Source: Lysobacter sp. K5869
GTDB taxonomy: Bacteria; Pseudomonadota; Gammaproteobacteria; Xanthomonadales; Xanthomonadaceae
Direction of reading: 5' to 3'
Assembly (NCBI RefSeq): GCF_018847975.1
Contig: NZ_CP072597.1
Coordinates: forward strand, 1,589,001 to 1,653,000
Length of the DNA stretch: 64,000 nt
Part shown: positions 48,734 to 57,174 of the stretch, in pieces
Layout: each line of letters begins with the position of its first letter
How positions within the stretch are numbered: the first letter of the stretch is position 1
Notes under the pieces: model-generated
Databases searched by the model: none
Told to the model about the DNA's origin: nothing
The model's input: only the letters and a program-made list of their open reading frames with translations
Program-made: the position numbers and the translations under genes

Positions 48734-49798
48734 ATGGCAGACTTTTCAGCAAGCGATCTGGCAACTTCCGGGATAGCCACCCAGTCGATCACCGAATCGG
48801 TGAATTCGCAGTTGCCCGGGCGAAACAACGGCCCCGCCGACGCTTATCGTCACCTGCTGCTGTCAGCAGAACTAACCCGTCAATTCGGCGAAGGCTATGC
48901 GCGCGCCGCTCTCGATTTTCACGAGTGGGATGGGAACCGCGCCGGCCAAGCCGCCGATACCAACCGGATGGATGAGCACAACAACGAGCTTGGTATTGCC
49001 TTGGGTAAGCGCTTAGCTGCGCAGCCTTCCAGTAGCTGGCAAGACGTTGTGGCCGGCGCCCGAGCTCTGATCGATGCGGCTCCCAACCAAGCTGCGGGTG
49101 TGCAGTGGTTGAAAGAAGACCGCTGGCAGATGAACCCGATGGGGCCGGATCAAAAGCGCTTACCTACGGGAGACGCTCGAATCAACTGGCCTGCGCAGTG
49201 GCCGGAAGGTCCGTTCCCTAATCCGGAGGGACGTGACGCGGGTGAGCCTTACAAGGAAGAAGTTCCGGTCAAGACGATGGACCATATGGTTCCGCCTCGT
49301 CAGCCCGAAAAGGACCTATTCGACCGATTGCGTGAGAACGTTGAGAGCATTCTCGATGAGCGATACGGTCGGCTACACACCGAGGCCGAGGCGGCGAGGT
49401 GGGCGGCCGGTGCGCCAACGGCCGCTGATCCCGGGCATCCGGACCACCGTACCTATCAGGCATTGCTATCGGGCGTGCAGAAAATTGGCCGATGGGATCA
49501 GGGCATGAGCGAGAACATCGCGGCCAATCTTCTTTTGGCTGTTAAGAATGACCCGATGATTAAGCAAGTAGACGCTGTCGTGGCTAACGCACAGGGCGCG
49601 TCTACGCCTCTCGTGTTTGCGGCGTATATGCCCAACGCGCAAGGGCCAAATTTCCATGTGCGGGTCGATGCGGAGCTGGCCGCCGCGACTCCGGCTCAAG
49701 AGTCTTTACGACAAGCGGCGCAGGTGGAACAACAGATATCTGAGCGGCGGTCGCAGTCGCAAAGTATCGAGACCTCGGGCGGACCTCGCATGAGCTAG
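48734..49798 (+). CDS. XVIPCD-containing type IV secretion effector (X-Tfe)
   Basis: 354 residues, ribosome site AAGGAG. The N-terminal domain (about 30-95) has GPADAYRHLLLSAELTRQFG and NRMDEHNNELGIALG, a His-bearing pattern found in toxin domains of the DUF6973 type. Residues 231-340 match the XVIPCD delivery domain: ADPGHPDHRTYQALL, a helical part, DAVVANAQG, FHVRVDAE and AQESLRQ. Such proteins are passed by the VirB/D4 machine into rival bacteria. The catalytic activity of the N-terminus is unknown to me. The T4SS itself is not in the window. Confidence 0.85.
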   Translation: MADFSASDLATSGIATQSITESVNSQLPGRNNGPADAYRHLLLSAELTRQFGEGYARAALDFHEWDGNRAGQAADTNRMDEHNNELGIALGKRLAAQPSSSWQDVVAGARALIDAAPNQAAGVQWLKEDRWQMNPMGPDQKRLPTGDARINWPAQWPEGPFPNPEGRDAGEPYKEEVPVKTMDHMVPPRQPEKDLFDRLRENVESILDERYGRLHTEAEAARWAAGAPTAADPGHPDHRTYQALLSGVQKIGRWDQGMSENIAANLLLAVKNDPMIKQVDAVVANAQGASTPLVFAAYMPNAQGPNFHVRVDAELAAATPAQESLRQAAQVEQQISERRSQSQSIETSGGPRMS

Positions 49799-49808
49799 TT
49801 ACTTTGAT

Positions 49809-49843
49809 GTTGTTCTCGCACCGGGGAGCGGTGCGAGAGCAAC
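49809..49843. terminator. Hairpin between convergent effector and HNH genes
   Basis: GTTGTTCTCGCACC / GGTGCGAGAGCAAC, 14-bp arms with a single G-U pair and a 7-base loop. Placed between two convergent stops, so it may work in both directions. Confidence 0.7.
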
Positions 49844-49849
49844 AGTGGA

Positions 49850-50785
49850 TTAAGCCACTATCGAGTTTTCAATTAGCTCTTCCGCCGAATTGCCTTCGCT
49901 TCTGTACTTCTTGCCAAAGATGTGAGTTCGATGATGCTCAAGATAGAGCATCTGTTGCTTGTTAAATGTCCCGCAGTTCCTTCCGCTGCGAAGATCGAGG
50001 CCGAGCCGCTTCTTTACGTCCGCAGGCAACTCTCCTGTGACGATCAAGTGGCCCTTGTCTTCAAAGGTGATCCATCCTCGATCAAATAGAAGATCAGCCT
50101 GCGGAGTCAGCAGTACGCCATTGTGTCCGTCCGTCCGCTCGGCGCCCGTGATGCAAGCCGCCCATGGCTTGATGTGACTGGCGCGAAGGAAACGCAGATC
50201 TTGGACGCCAGTTAGACGGCATTGCTTCTCTACGCCAAGCAGGCGCCTGCGGAACAGAGCCTGTGATTTGCGAACCTCGATGACACGCTTGGTTACGGTA
50301 TTGGCTAGCGGTTGGTAAGGGGCTTGTGGCTCCGCAATTCGATTAGCAGTGAAGAAATCCGCCTGTTCGACCGGTTCGAGCCGGAAAACGATGGCCGTCC
50401 GCGCCGGCCCGCGTGTCGCAGGGCTGTTCGGCTTCGGATACGACGACTGCTTGACGAACTCGCCCAGATATCGATACGGCTTGCCGCGCCCCATCATTTG
50501 AAAGAGCAACAGGCGCTTACCGTCCGCGACATGATTCTCGATGGCTCGATTACCCGCGACGTACTTCATGTCGCCGCTTTGGCCTTCGCCGAAGTAATGA
50601 AGAATTCCGTCGTCGTCCCAGTCGTCTACGTAGCCGTGGGAGTGCCCGGCTTCGCCGGTAAAGGCAAAGACAAACGGGTTGTCCTTGGGCGTGGAGATGC
50701 CGCCTTGGCGTTGTCCGCCGAAGACATCGTGGATGTCTTTACTCCGGCTGTAGAGCGCGCCAACTTCAAAAGGAATAGGGGTCAC
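49850..50785 (-). CDS. HNH endonuclease with ScoMcrA-like SRA modification-reader domain
   Basis: 311 residues from GTG 50785 (GTG 50854 would add a hydrophobic, unsupported leader). The N-terminal half has LYSRSKDIHDVFGGQRQGG, FTGEAGHSHGYVDDW and FGEGQSGDMKYVAGN, the pattern of the SRA-like domain in ScoMcrA-type, modification-dependent enzymes. The C-terminal half is an HNH nuclease: RASHIKPWAAC, NGVLLTPQADLLFDRGWITF. It likely cuts DNA carrying modified bases, i.e. a type IV restriction-like defence enzyme. Stand-alone gene. Confidence 0.82.
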   Translation of the reverse strand: MTPIPFEVGALYSRSKDIHDVFGGQRQGGISTPKDNPFVFAFTGEAGHSHGYVDDWDDDGILHYFGEGQSGDMKYVAGNRAIENHVADGKRLLLFQMMGRGKPYRYLGEFVKQSSYPKPNSPATRGPARTAIVFRLEPVEQADFFTANRIAEPQAPYQPLANTVTKRVIEVRKSQALFRRRLLGVEKQCRLTGVQDLRFLRASHIKPWAACITGAERTDGHNGVLLTPQADLLFDRGWITFEDKGHLIVTGELPADVKKRLGLDLRSGRNCGTFNKQQMLYLEHHRTHIFGKKYRSEGNSAEELIENSIVA

Positions 50786-50969
50786 TTCGGGGCCGCCGCG
50801 GAATCCATGTGATCGTGGAACGTCCAGACCCAAGAATAGCGCCAATAGGCACACCTGGTATGCAATCAGGCGTCGGCGGGCCGCGTTCGCCCGGCGGGAC
50901 GACGTCCGGTCGCATCACCTCCCCGTTAAAGACCTAAGCGGCTCTCCGTAGCCCGTAGAGAGCGCTTCG

Positions 50970-51086
50970 TTGGATATTCAAGGAAATCTCACCAGCCACG
51001 ATGAGTCTTCCAGCAACAAACGCATCCAGCCGATCTCCTACCTCGATCCCGGCGTAGCGCTTCCGCGAACCTGCGTGCGCAGGTGA
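50970..51086 (+). pseudogene. 5' remnant of a paralogue of the gene at 52869
   Basis: A 38-codon open stretch (TTG to TGA) reads LDIQGNLTSHDESSSNKRI then QPISYLDPGVALP. It aligns without gaps to the first 31 residues of the 185-residue gene at 52869 (MDAYGNLNSIDEFSGNKRI, then LISYLDPDVALG) and then stops. So it is a truncated duplicate. The rest of the gap 50786-51185 shows nothing else. Confidence 0.8.
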
Positions 51087-51185
51087 CGACCGATGACACC
51101 GTAATGTCTCCGCGGTCCCTGTCTTGCCCCTGTCACACCCAGCGCATCGAATCGGCGCAGCGGCCTGCGTGCCAGGAGACGAGCC

Positions 51186-51860
51186 ATGGCGTCGATCCGT
51201 GTTCCGGCTACGAGCCGGTATCCCGTTGTCCGAAGCGAATTCGCCCGTTGGGCAGCGGTCGTGCTGTGCGCGGCCGCCGTCTGGCCGCTATCCGCCGCCG
51301 CGCAACTCTCCCCCTGGCGAACCCTCAGCAACAAGGACGGCATCCATCTGGAGGCGCGCCGCATCGCCGGCGAGCGTTTCGATGAACTGCGCGTCAGCAC
51401 TTCGGTAAAAGTCTCGCCGGATACGGTCGCGGATTTCCTGCTCGGCAAGTACCTCGACGCCAGGAACAAGAACATCCGCCGCCGTTTCATCCAGCGCGGG
51501 CCGGACGTGGCGGTCTGGTCGGATGTGCTCAGCGCGCCGGTGGCGGCGGATCGCTGTTATTCGATGCGCTTCGAGCGCAAGGATTCGGCGGACGGGTCGG
51601 TACGGGTGACATTCGCGTCGCTGGACGAAGCCGGTGCGAAGCCGAAGTCCGACTGCATCGCGCTGCGTTCGCGCGGGGAGTGGTCGATGACGCCGACGGC
51701 CGGAGGGACCCGGTTGGTGTATGCCTCGTTGACCGATATCGGCGGCGATACGCCGGCGTTTATGGTCAGGGGCTCGTTGTCGTCCGCGGCGGTCTCCAGT
51801 GTGCGCAAGGTGGTCGCCGGTTCGTCGGGCTTGGCATTGCCGCCGGGGTTGGGCGATTGA
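51186..51860 (+). CDS. Secreted START-domain-like protein
   Basis: 224 residues, AGGAG ribosome site, N-terminal extension then a signal-type helix (AAVVLCAAAVWPLSAAAQ). The mature part WRTLSNKDGIHLEARRIAG, DTVADFLLG, WSDVLSAPVAADRCYSMRFERK and ASLTDIGGDTPAFMVRGSLS fits bacterial START/StAR-like domains, which hold a hydrophobic ligand. Probably periplasmic lipid or hydrophobe binding. Lies between the paralogue remnant and the VOC gene. Confidence 0.75.
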   Translation: MASIRVPATSRYPVVRSEFARWAAVVLCAAAVWPLSAAAQLSPWRTLSNKDGIHLEARRIAGERFDELRVSTSVKVSPDTVADFLLGKYLDARNKNIRRRFIQRGPDVAVWSDVLSAPVAADRCYSMRFERKDSADGSVRVTFASLDEAGAKPKSDCIALRSRGEWSMTPTAGGTRLVYASLTDIGGDTPAFMVRGSLSSAAVSSVRKVVAGSSGLALPPGLGD

Positions 51861-52028
51861 TGGGGCGGCCGAGGCCGCGAGGGCGGGATGGCCTGTTTAG
51901 CAATGTGATCCGCGCATCTGCCGCCGCGTGAGACCATCCGGCCTGCGTTCGCGCCATCGTGGCGCCCGCGCTGTCGCGGGTTCGCGCGGCGCGAATCGGG
52001 TTTGCCTACCAACGTCAGGAGAACGTCA

Positions 52029-52508
52029 ATGACCGCGAAGAACACCGTTTGCCTGTGGTACGACGGCGCCGCGCTGGAAGCCGCCGAGTTCTATGCGAAG
52101 ACGTTTCCGGACAGCGCGGTGACCGCGGTCCATCACGCGCCGGGCGATTATCCCGACGGCCATCAGGGCGACGTGCTGACGGTGGAGTTCACCGTCGCGG
52201 GCATTCCCTGCGTGGGCTTGAACGGCGGGCCGGCGTTCAAGCACGACGAGGCGTTTTCGTTCCAGATCGCGACCGACGATCAGGCGGAGACGGATCGTTT
52301 GTGGGACGCCATCGTCGGCAACGGCGGCAAGGAGAGCGCCTGCGGTTGGTGCAAGGACAAGTGGGGGCTGTCGTGGCAGATCACGCCGCGCGCGCTGCTC
52401 GATGCGTTCACCGATCCGGACCGGGCCGCGGCCAAGCGCGCGTTCGACGCGATGATGCAGATGGGCAAGATCGATATCGCGAAGATCGAGGCGGCGCGGA
52501 AGGGCTGA
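52029..52508 (+). CDS. VOC-family protein (PhnB / 3-demethylubiquinone-methyltransferase-like)
   Basis: 159 residues, AGGAG ribosome site before ATG 52029. Beta-alpha-beta modules with CLWYDGAALEAAEFYAKTFPDS, VLTVEFTVAGIPCVGLNGGP and CGWCKDKWGLSWQITP, the standard signature of this VOC subgroup. Despite the database name, such proteins are not proven methyltransferases. Function unknown. Confidence 0.88.
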   Translation: MTAKNTVCLWYDGAALEAAEFYAKTFPDSAVTAVHHAPGDYPDGHQGDVLTVEFTVAGIPCVGLNGGPAFKHDEAFSFQIATDDQAETDRLWDAIVGNGGKESACGWCKDKWGLSWQITPRALLDAFTDPDRAAAKRAFDAMMQMGKIDIAKIEAARKG

Positions 52509-52620
52509 GGCGGGTCGTGATTGTGGGGGCTTGCGCGCTAACGCCGGGCCCGTTCCGTCTATTGTGGCGAGGCGGTCGTCCGGGCGTCGATCCGGCGGCC
52601 GCGCCCGCCGCGACCAACAC

Positions 52621-52740
52621 CATGGCGCTATAATCCGCGGCCCATTCACGACATCGGCGCGCGCACACACCGGCCGACGTCGCGGTGCTGTAACCCGCGT
52701 CCCGCTCACGGCATCGGCCGGCGCACGCACTGGCCGATGC
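52621..52740. repeat. 60-bp tandem duplication, two copies
   Basis: 52621-52680 and 52681-52740 align end to end without gaps at 45 of 60 positions. Non-coding, between the VOC and lectin-like genes (gap 52509-52868). The first copy contains GCTATAATCC, with no -35 partner I can see. Confidence 0.8.
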
Positions 52741-52868
52741 CCCGGACATAGCCGGGTAAAGCCGATCCGCGCACAAGCCGGGCCGCCGTCCATCGCCTTC
52801 GTGGCCTGCGCGCCGCGCTGCCTGCGTTCAACGGTGGCGGCACTCCGCCGCCCACAGGGGCCCTTGCG

Positions 52869-53426
52869 ATGGACGCGTACGGCAATCTCAACAGCATCGA
52901 CGAATTTTCCGGCAACAAGCGCATCCGGCTGATCTCCTACCTCGATCCCGATGTGGCGCTGGGCGTGTTCCCGCCCACGGCGGATTCGTCGGGCTGGTCG
53001 GTGGCCGCGGTGCATCGGTTGTCGGCAGGCAGCGGCGGGCAGACGATCATGCGGGTCAACGCGATAGGGCCGGGGCGCTTCAGTCTGGCCTGGGACGGCG
53101 ACACCAGTCAGTTCCTGTCGTGGGAGGGGACGGCCAGCGATCAGTTGGTCCTGGAGCAGTTGACTCAACCGCAGGACGGCGACCGCATCAATCCGCCGGA
53201 GTTCGCGCTGGATTTCATCGAGCTGTGCTGGTTCGCGCTCAACGATCCGTATCACGGGGCGGTGGTGGACATCAGCGAGTCGGGGACGGGCGAGGGCAAT
53301 CCGGTGATTTCGTTCTCGTGGAACGGCGGTGCGAATCAGATCTGGCGCGCGCAGTGGCTCGATCATCCGGCGGCGGCGGAAATGGTGGGCGCGGATGCGT
53401 TGGCGGCGCAGCAGTGCGCGCGTTGA
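52869..53426 (+). CDS. Putative ricin-B-like (beta-trefoil) protein
   Basis: 185 residues, no signal peptide. Near the C-terminus GNPVISFSWNGGANQIWRAQW is split here as the QxW-type motif NGGANQIW of beta-trefoil lectins; an earlier repeat-like part is FSLAWDGDTSQFLSWEG. Weak family match: only one clear QxW. A truncated 5' copy lies 1.9 kb upstream. Function unknown; carbohydrate binding is possible. Confidence 0.65.
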   Translation: MDAYGNLNSIDEFSGNKRIRLISYLDPDVALGVFPPTADSSGWSVAAVHRLSAGSGGQTIMRVNAIGPGRFSLAWDGDTSQFLSWEGTASDQLVLEQLTQPQDGDRINPPEFALDFIELCWFALNDPYHGAVVDISESGTGEGNPVISFSWNGGANQIWRAQWLDHPAAAEMVGADALAAQQCAR

Positions 53427-53543
53427 GGGTTTAGGGCGCGTGTTGGTGGAGCGTCGCTAGGTCCGGCATGGCGGCGGGCCCGCTTTTGGCGGGGCCGCTG
53501 TCGGTTGCTCGGATGTGGGGTGGGTTCGACGTTGGCGGGGTGG

Positions 53544-53571
53544 CGCGGTCGCGGCTTGCGCCGCTCCTACA
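53544..53571. repeat. REP family A, single arm
   Basis: CGCGGTCGCGGCTTGCGCC followed by GCTCCTACA without an inverse partner: a singlet, unlike the other nine loci. The rest of 53427-53694 shows no gene. Confidence 0.85.
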
Positions 53572-53694
53572 GGGGGATTGCGTTGCGGCGCGGCGTCGGT
53601 CGCGTGAGGCGATGCGGTGTGGGTGGCTTGTCGGCGGCGCAACGCGATCGGACGTCGATCGCTCAAGGGCGCCGCTTGCGCGCGTCGAGGCGCT

Positions 53695-55260
53695 TCAGTC
53701 CAACTGGCCCTCGCCGTAAATCGCATACCGCCCGATCCGTCCGACCTTCGCCACCTCCGCTTGCACGTCCTCGCGCGCCAGCAACGTCTTGCGCGCTTCG
53801 CGCAAGGCGACGTCGCCCGGTAGCGGATTTTCGGACACGCGGTACTCCTGCAGCCACGTCAGCGCGTCCAGGCGGTCTTCGCGCGACGCGAGTTGTTCGG
53901 ACAGCGTTCGCGCGGCGTCGTCGAGGCGCCCCGCGCGCAGCAGCGCTTCCAGGTAGACCTGATTGCCTTCGCTGCGGTGTTCGCGCAGATAGCGCAGCGC
54001 GGTGTCGGTGGCGGCGGTGTCGCGTTTGGCGGTCGCGACGCAGGCGCGGATGTTGTGCACGATCATGCGCGCGTAGCCGGTGAGGCTGTCGCCCACGCGG
54101 TCGAGGGTGGCGAGCGCGTCGTCGGGGCGGGCGACGCGGCAGTAGGCTTCGGCGAGGTTGAGGGTTTGGCTGACGTTGGGTTCGTCCGCATCGCCCAGGC
54201 GGCTGGCGCGTTCGAGTTCGGCGATGCCCGGCGCGATGCGGCCTTGGCGGCGCAAGGCGATGGACGCGGTGTTCATCAGCCACGCCTGTTCGCGCGGGTC
54301 GTCGTACGGCGGCTGCGCGGCCGGGGCGTCGGCGATGCGTTGCTTGACCTCGTCGTTGAGCGCGAGCGCTTCGTCGTCGAGGCCGGCGATCAGCAGGGCG
54401 TAGCCGAGTTGGCTGCGCGCGTCGAGGCTGCGCGGCTGCACTTCGGCTTGCTGGCGCAGCAGTTCGAGTTGGCGGCGCGAGGCGTTGTCGACGTTTAAGG
54501 CCCAGCTGTCGGCGGCCACCATGAAGTCGAAGCGCTTGTCGCTGCGCAGCGCTACCACCTGGATCGGGCCGACGACGCGCTTGGCGACGGCGCGCGCTTC
54601 GTCGCGGCGGTCGCGGTCGACCAGCATCTCGGTGAGGCTGAGCCAGATCGTGCTGGGATCGCTGGTGCGGCTGGTCCAGTTGGCGGCGAACAGCGCTTGC
54701 AGCAGGTCCAGGCGCGTGTCCGATCCGCGCGGCAACAGGTATTGCAGCCGGAACACGGTGGATTCGTCGACCTTCGCCAGCGCTTCCGGCCAATGCTCGG
54801 TCAAATGGATGAAGGCCTGCGCGGCGGCCTCCGGGCGTTCGAGTTCGGATTCGATCAGGGCCAGACGGTACCAATCGTCGGCGTCGTCGCCGGCCTGGGT
54901 GGCGCGGCGGTAGAGATCGGCGGCGCGCGGCATGTCGTCGGTTTGCAGCGCGGCGCGTCCGGCCGCGGCGAGCGCGGTGTGGCGGGCGGCGGCGGGCAGC
55001 TCGGCGAAGGCCGGCATCGCGATGGCTTCGGTGAAGGTGCGGTCGGCGAGTTGCGCGCCGCCGTTGCTCGCGAGCGTTTGCGCGAAGATCAGGCGTTGGC
55101 GCAGCAGCGCGCGTTCGATGCCGGTGTCGTTCGCGGCGTCTTTGCCGCTGGCGGCGGCGCCGGCTTCGGCGGCTTTCGCGGTTTGCGCGTGGGCGCCCGT
55201 GGCGACGAGGCCGAGCGCGAGAGTCAGGCCGCACAACGCGGCGCCAAGGCGGTTACCCAT
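53695..55260 (-). CDS. Secreted TPR-repeat protein
   Basis: 521 residues, signal peptide ending GAHAQ (about 24). Many helical pairs of TPR type follow (AADLYRRATQAGDDADDWYRLAL, LGYALLIAGLDDEALALN, LNLAEAYCRVARPDDALATLDR). This resembles the TPR part of phage-receptor/NfrA-type and cellulose-synthesis (BcsC-like) proteins but without their beta-barrel. Probably a periplasmic scaffold. Start ATG 55260 is set by the signal peptide. Confidence 0.82.
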   Translation of the reverse strand: MGNRLGAALCGLTLALGLVATGAHAQTAKAAEAGAAASGKDAANDTGIERALLRQRLIFAQTLASNGGAQLADRTFTEAIAMPAFAELPAAARHTALAAAGRAALQTDDMPRAADLYRRATQAGDDADDWYRLALIESELERPEAAAQAFIHLTEHWPEALAKVDESTVFRLQYLLPRGSDTRLDLLQALFAANWTSRTSDPSTIWLSLTEMLVDRDRRDEARAVAKRVVGPIQVVALRSDKRFDFMVAADSWALNVDNASRRQLELLRQQAEVQPRSLDARSQLGYALLIAGLDDEALALNDEVKQRIADAPAAQPPYDDPREQAWLMNTASIALRRQGRIAPGIAELERASRLGDADEPNVSQTLNLAEAYCRVARPDDALATLDRVGDSLTGYARMIVHNIRACVATAKRDTAATDTALRYLREHRSEGNQVYLEALLRAGRLDDAARTLSEQLASREDRLDALTWLQEYRVSENPLPGDVALREARKTLLAREDVQAEVAKVGRIGRYAIYGEGQLD

Positions 55261-55690
55261 TGCAGTCCCCGATCGCCGGCAGGGCGGCGTCCGTCCGTGG
55301 TGGCGGCCCGCGGGAGCGGCGGGCCGGCGTTGAGCGGCAAGGATAGCGGTTGTGGGGCGGTCGTGTATTGCGGTTGTCTCAAGAACGCGGCCGTGTTCTG
55401 GGGTGGCTTCGTTCGCGTTGCCCGGCCGTTGGCTCACAAGAGCTACGAACGTAGCGGCGGGCGCTCGAACCAGCGCGGGTGACAATGCCTTCGCGCTGCC
55501 CGGCGGCGAGCGTGGCGGGCGCGACGAACGCAATGGCGGACGCGTCGAATCGGGACGGCGGCGTTGCCTTCGCCGCTGACGGCGGCAGCGCGGCGGCCGT
55601 CGTGCACGGACCCGCGCGCCGCGTGCCGCACACACGAACGCCCGGCCCGCTTGAGCGCACCGGGCGCGCGTGCGCCTCGCGACGAAATCC
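55261..55690. other. Intergenic, no gene supported
   Basis: 430 bp between the TPR gene start and the agmatine-deiminase-family gene stop. High-GC, only low-complexity open frames on both strands; must contain the TPR gene promoter. Confidence 0.5.
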
Positions 55691-56824
55691 TTACAACGCC
55701 GCCGGCTGCTGCTGCGTCACGCAATGCACCATGCCGCCGTTGCGATACAGATTGCGCACGTCGATGCCGATCACGGTGCGGCCCGGGAACGCGCGCTGCA
55801 AGATCGCCTTGGCCACGGCATCGTTCGGGTCCTTGTACTCCGGCATCAGCACCACGCTGTTGCCGACGTAGAAGTTCACGTACGAACCCTTGTAGCCGAG
55901 CTCGTAGCCGTAGGTCGTCACCACGTCGCGCGCCGTCAGCGGCAGTTGCACGAAGCGGTAGGGCTTGCCGTCCACGTCGCTCGCGTTATACAGACGCTCG
56001 ACATCGGCCGACGATAAACCCCATTCGCGCAGATCCGCGCGGCTCATGGTGACGATGGTGTCCGGCAGACCGAAGCGGGCGAAGCCGTCGATGTGCATGT
56101 CGGTGATGTCGTCCTTGCCGCCGTCCTTGCCGTCGAGCCAGATGAACTTGCTGACGCCGAGCTGGTCGCGCAGCACCGCTTCCAGTTCCGCTTCGCTCAG
56201 ATCGGCGTTGCGGTTGGGCTCGCGGGTGGAGCTGCGCGTGGCCATCAGCACGCCGCGGCCGTCGACTTCGATCGCGCCGCCTTCCAGCACTACGTCGTTC
56301 AAGTCCACGCGCGGCAGGCCGAGTTCGCGCGCCACGGTGGCCGGCACGCCGTCGTCCTTGCGGTAGGGCGCATCCAAGCCCCAGCCGTTGAAGCCCCAAT
56401 CGCCGATGGTGAGCCGGTCGTTGCGGTCGTAGACGAACAGCGGGCCATTGTCGCGCACCCACACGTCGTCAGTGGCGCGGATCAGGAAGCTGACTTTTGC
56501 GAGCGGCACACCGGCGTTGCCGAGCAGGCGGCGCACGCGCGCTTCTTCGCTGGCGTCGTAGACGACGATGTGGACCGGCTCGCTGGCGATCAGGGCGCGG
56601 GTCATCGCCACCCAGGTCGGGTCGAGGCGGTCGCGGTAGGCGCGGCCGTAGGTGTAGGCGTGCGGCCACTGCAACCAAGTGGCGTCGTGGCGCGCGGTTT
56701 CGTCGGGCATGAAGCCGGACTGCGCGCGCGCGGCGCCGGGGTGGGCGAGGCCGGCGGCGAGCAGCGCGGCGGCGGCGAGGGCGAGCCAGGCGGGGCGGGC
56801 GGCGGGGAGGTTCGGAGTGGGCAT
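55691..56824 (-). CDS. Secreted agmatine deiminase / peptidyl-arginine deiminase family protein
   Basis: 377 residues with a signal peptide ending GAARAQ (about 35). Catalytic features: WVRDNGPLFV (substrate Asp), DMHIDGFARF (His) and the nucleophile Cys368 in GGMVHCVTQQQP. The GDWGFNGWG stretch is typical. Cytoplasmic agmatine deiminases make N-carbamoylputrescine; the signal peptide here means an exported enzyme acting on agmatine or on arginine residues outside the cytoplasm. Confidence 0.88.
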   Translation of the reverse strand: MPTPNLPAARPAWLALAAAALLAAGLAHPGAARAQSGFMPDETARHDATWLQWPHAYTYGRAYRDRLDPTWVAMTRALIASEPVHIVVYDASEEARVRRLLGNAGVPLAKVSFLIRATDDVWVRDNGPLFVYDRNDRLTIGDWGFNGWGLDAPYRKDDGVPATVARELGLPRVDLNDVVLEGGAIEVDGRGVLMATRSSTREPNRNADLSEAELEAVLRDQLGVSKFIWLDGKDGGKDDITDMHIDGFARFGLPDTIVTMSRADLREWGLSSADVERLYNASDVDGKPYRFVQLPLTARDVVTTYGYELGYKGSYVNFYVGNSVVLMPEYKDPNDAVAKAILQRAFPGRTVIGIDVRNLYRNGGMVHCVTQQQPAAL

Positions 56825-57009
56825 GGCGGCGGGCCTGTGGGTTCGGGGTCGGGGGACGGGGCGCACGTTACCGGGCGAACCTGATATCCAGCTGATACCC
56901 GCCAGGCGCCCGCGAAACCCGCGCAATCCGGGTCAGTTCCGGCCCAGTTCCGGCCCGCTCCGCCAAATCCAGCTCCCCAAGAGCCGCCAACAGAGCCGCG
57001 CGATGCCCC

Positions 57010-57110
57010 GCCGTACTGCGCTACGCCCCCGCCGTACCGCGCGACGCCCACTCCCCGCCGTACTGCGCGACGCCCACTCCCCCGCCATACCGCGCAACGC
57101 CCACTCCCCC
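57010..57110. repeat. 26-27-bp tandem repeat abutting a REP
   Basis: Four units starting GCCGTACCGCGCGACGCCC (first unit shorter), each ending CTCCCC(C), at 57010, 57031, 57057 and 57084. The last runs straight into the REP at 57111. In the 350-bp gap upstream of the deiminase gene. Confidence 0.85.
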
Positions 57111-57141
57111 GTCATTCCGGCGAAAGCCGGAATCCATTTTG
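57111..57141. repeat. REP family B, single copy
   Basis: CATTCCGGCGAAAGCCGG core ending ATCCATTTTG. Unlike at 5.6 and 10.2 kb there is no inverse partner nearby. Confidence 0.9.
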
Positions 57142-57174
57142 ATCTTGCTCCCGCCCACCCAGGCAACGCGCGAC

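Noticed and set aside
52621..52640. TATAAT at 52628 as a sigma-70 promoter of the lectin-like gene
   Set aside because: No -35 box at proper distance, and the start codon is 240 bp away.
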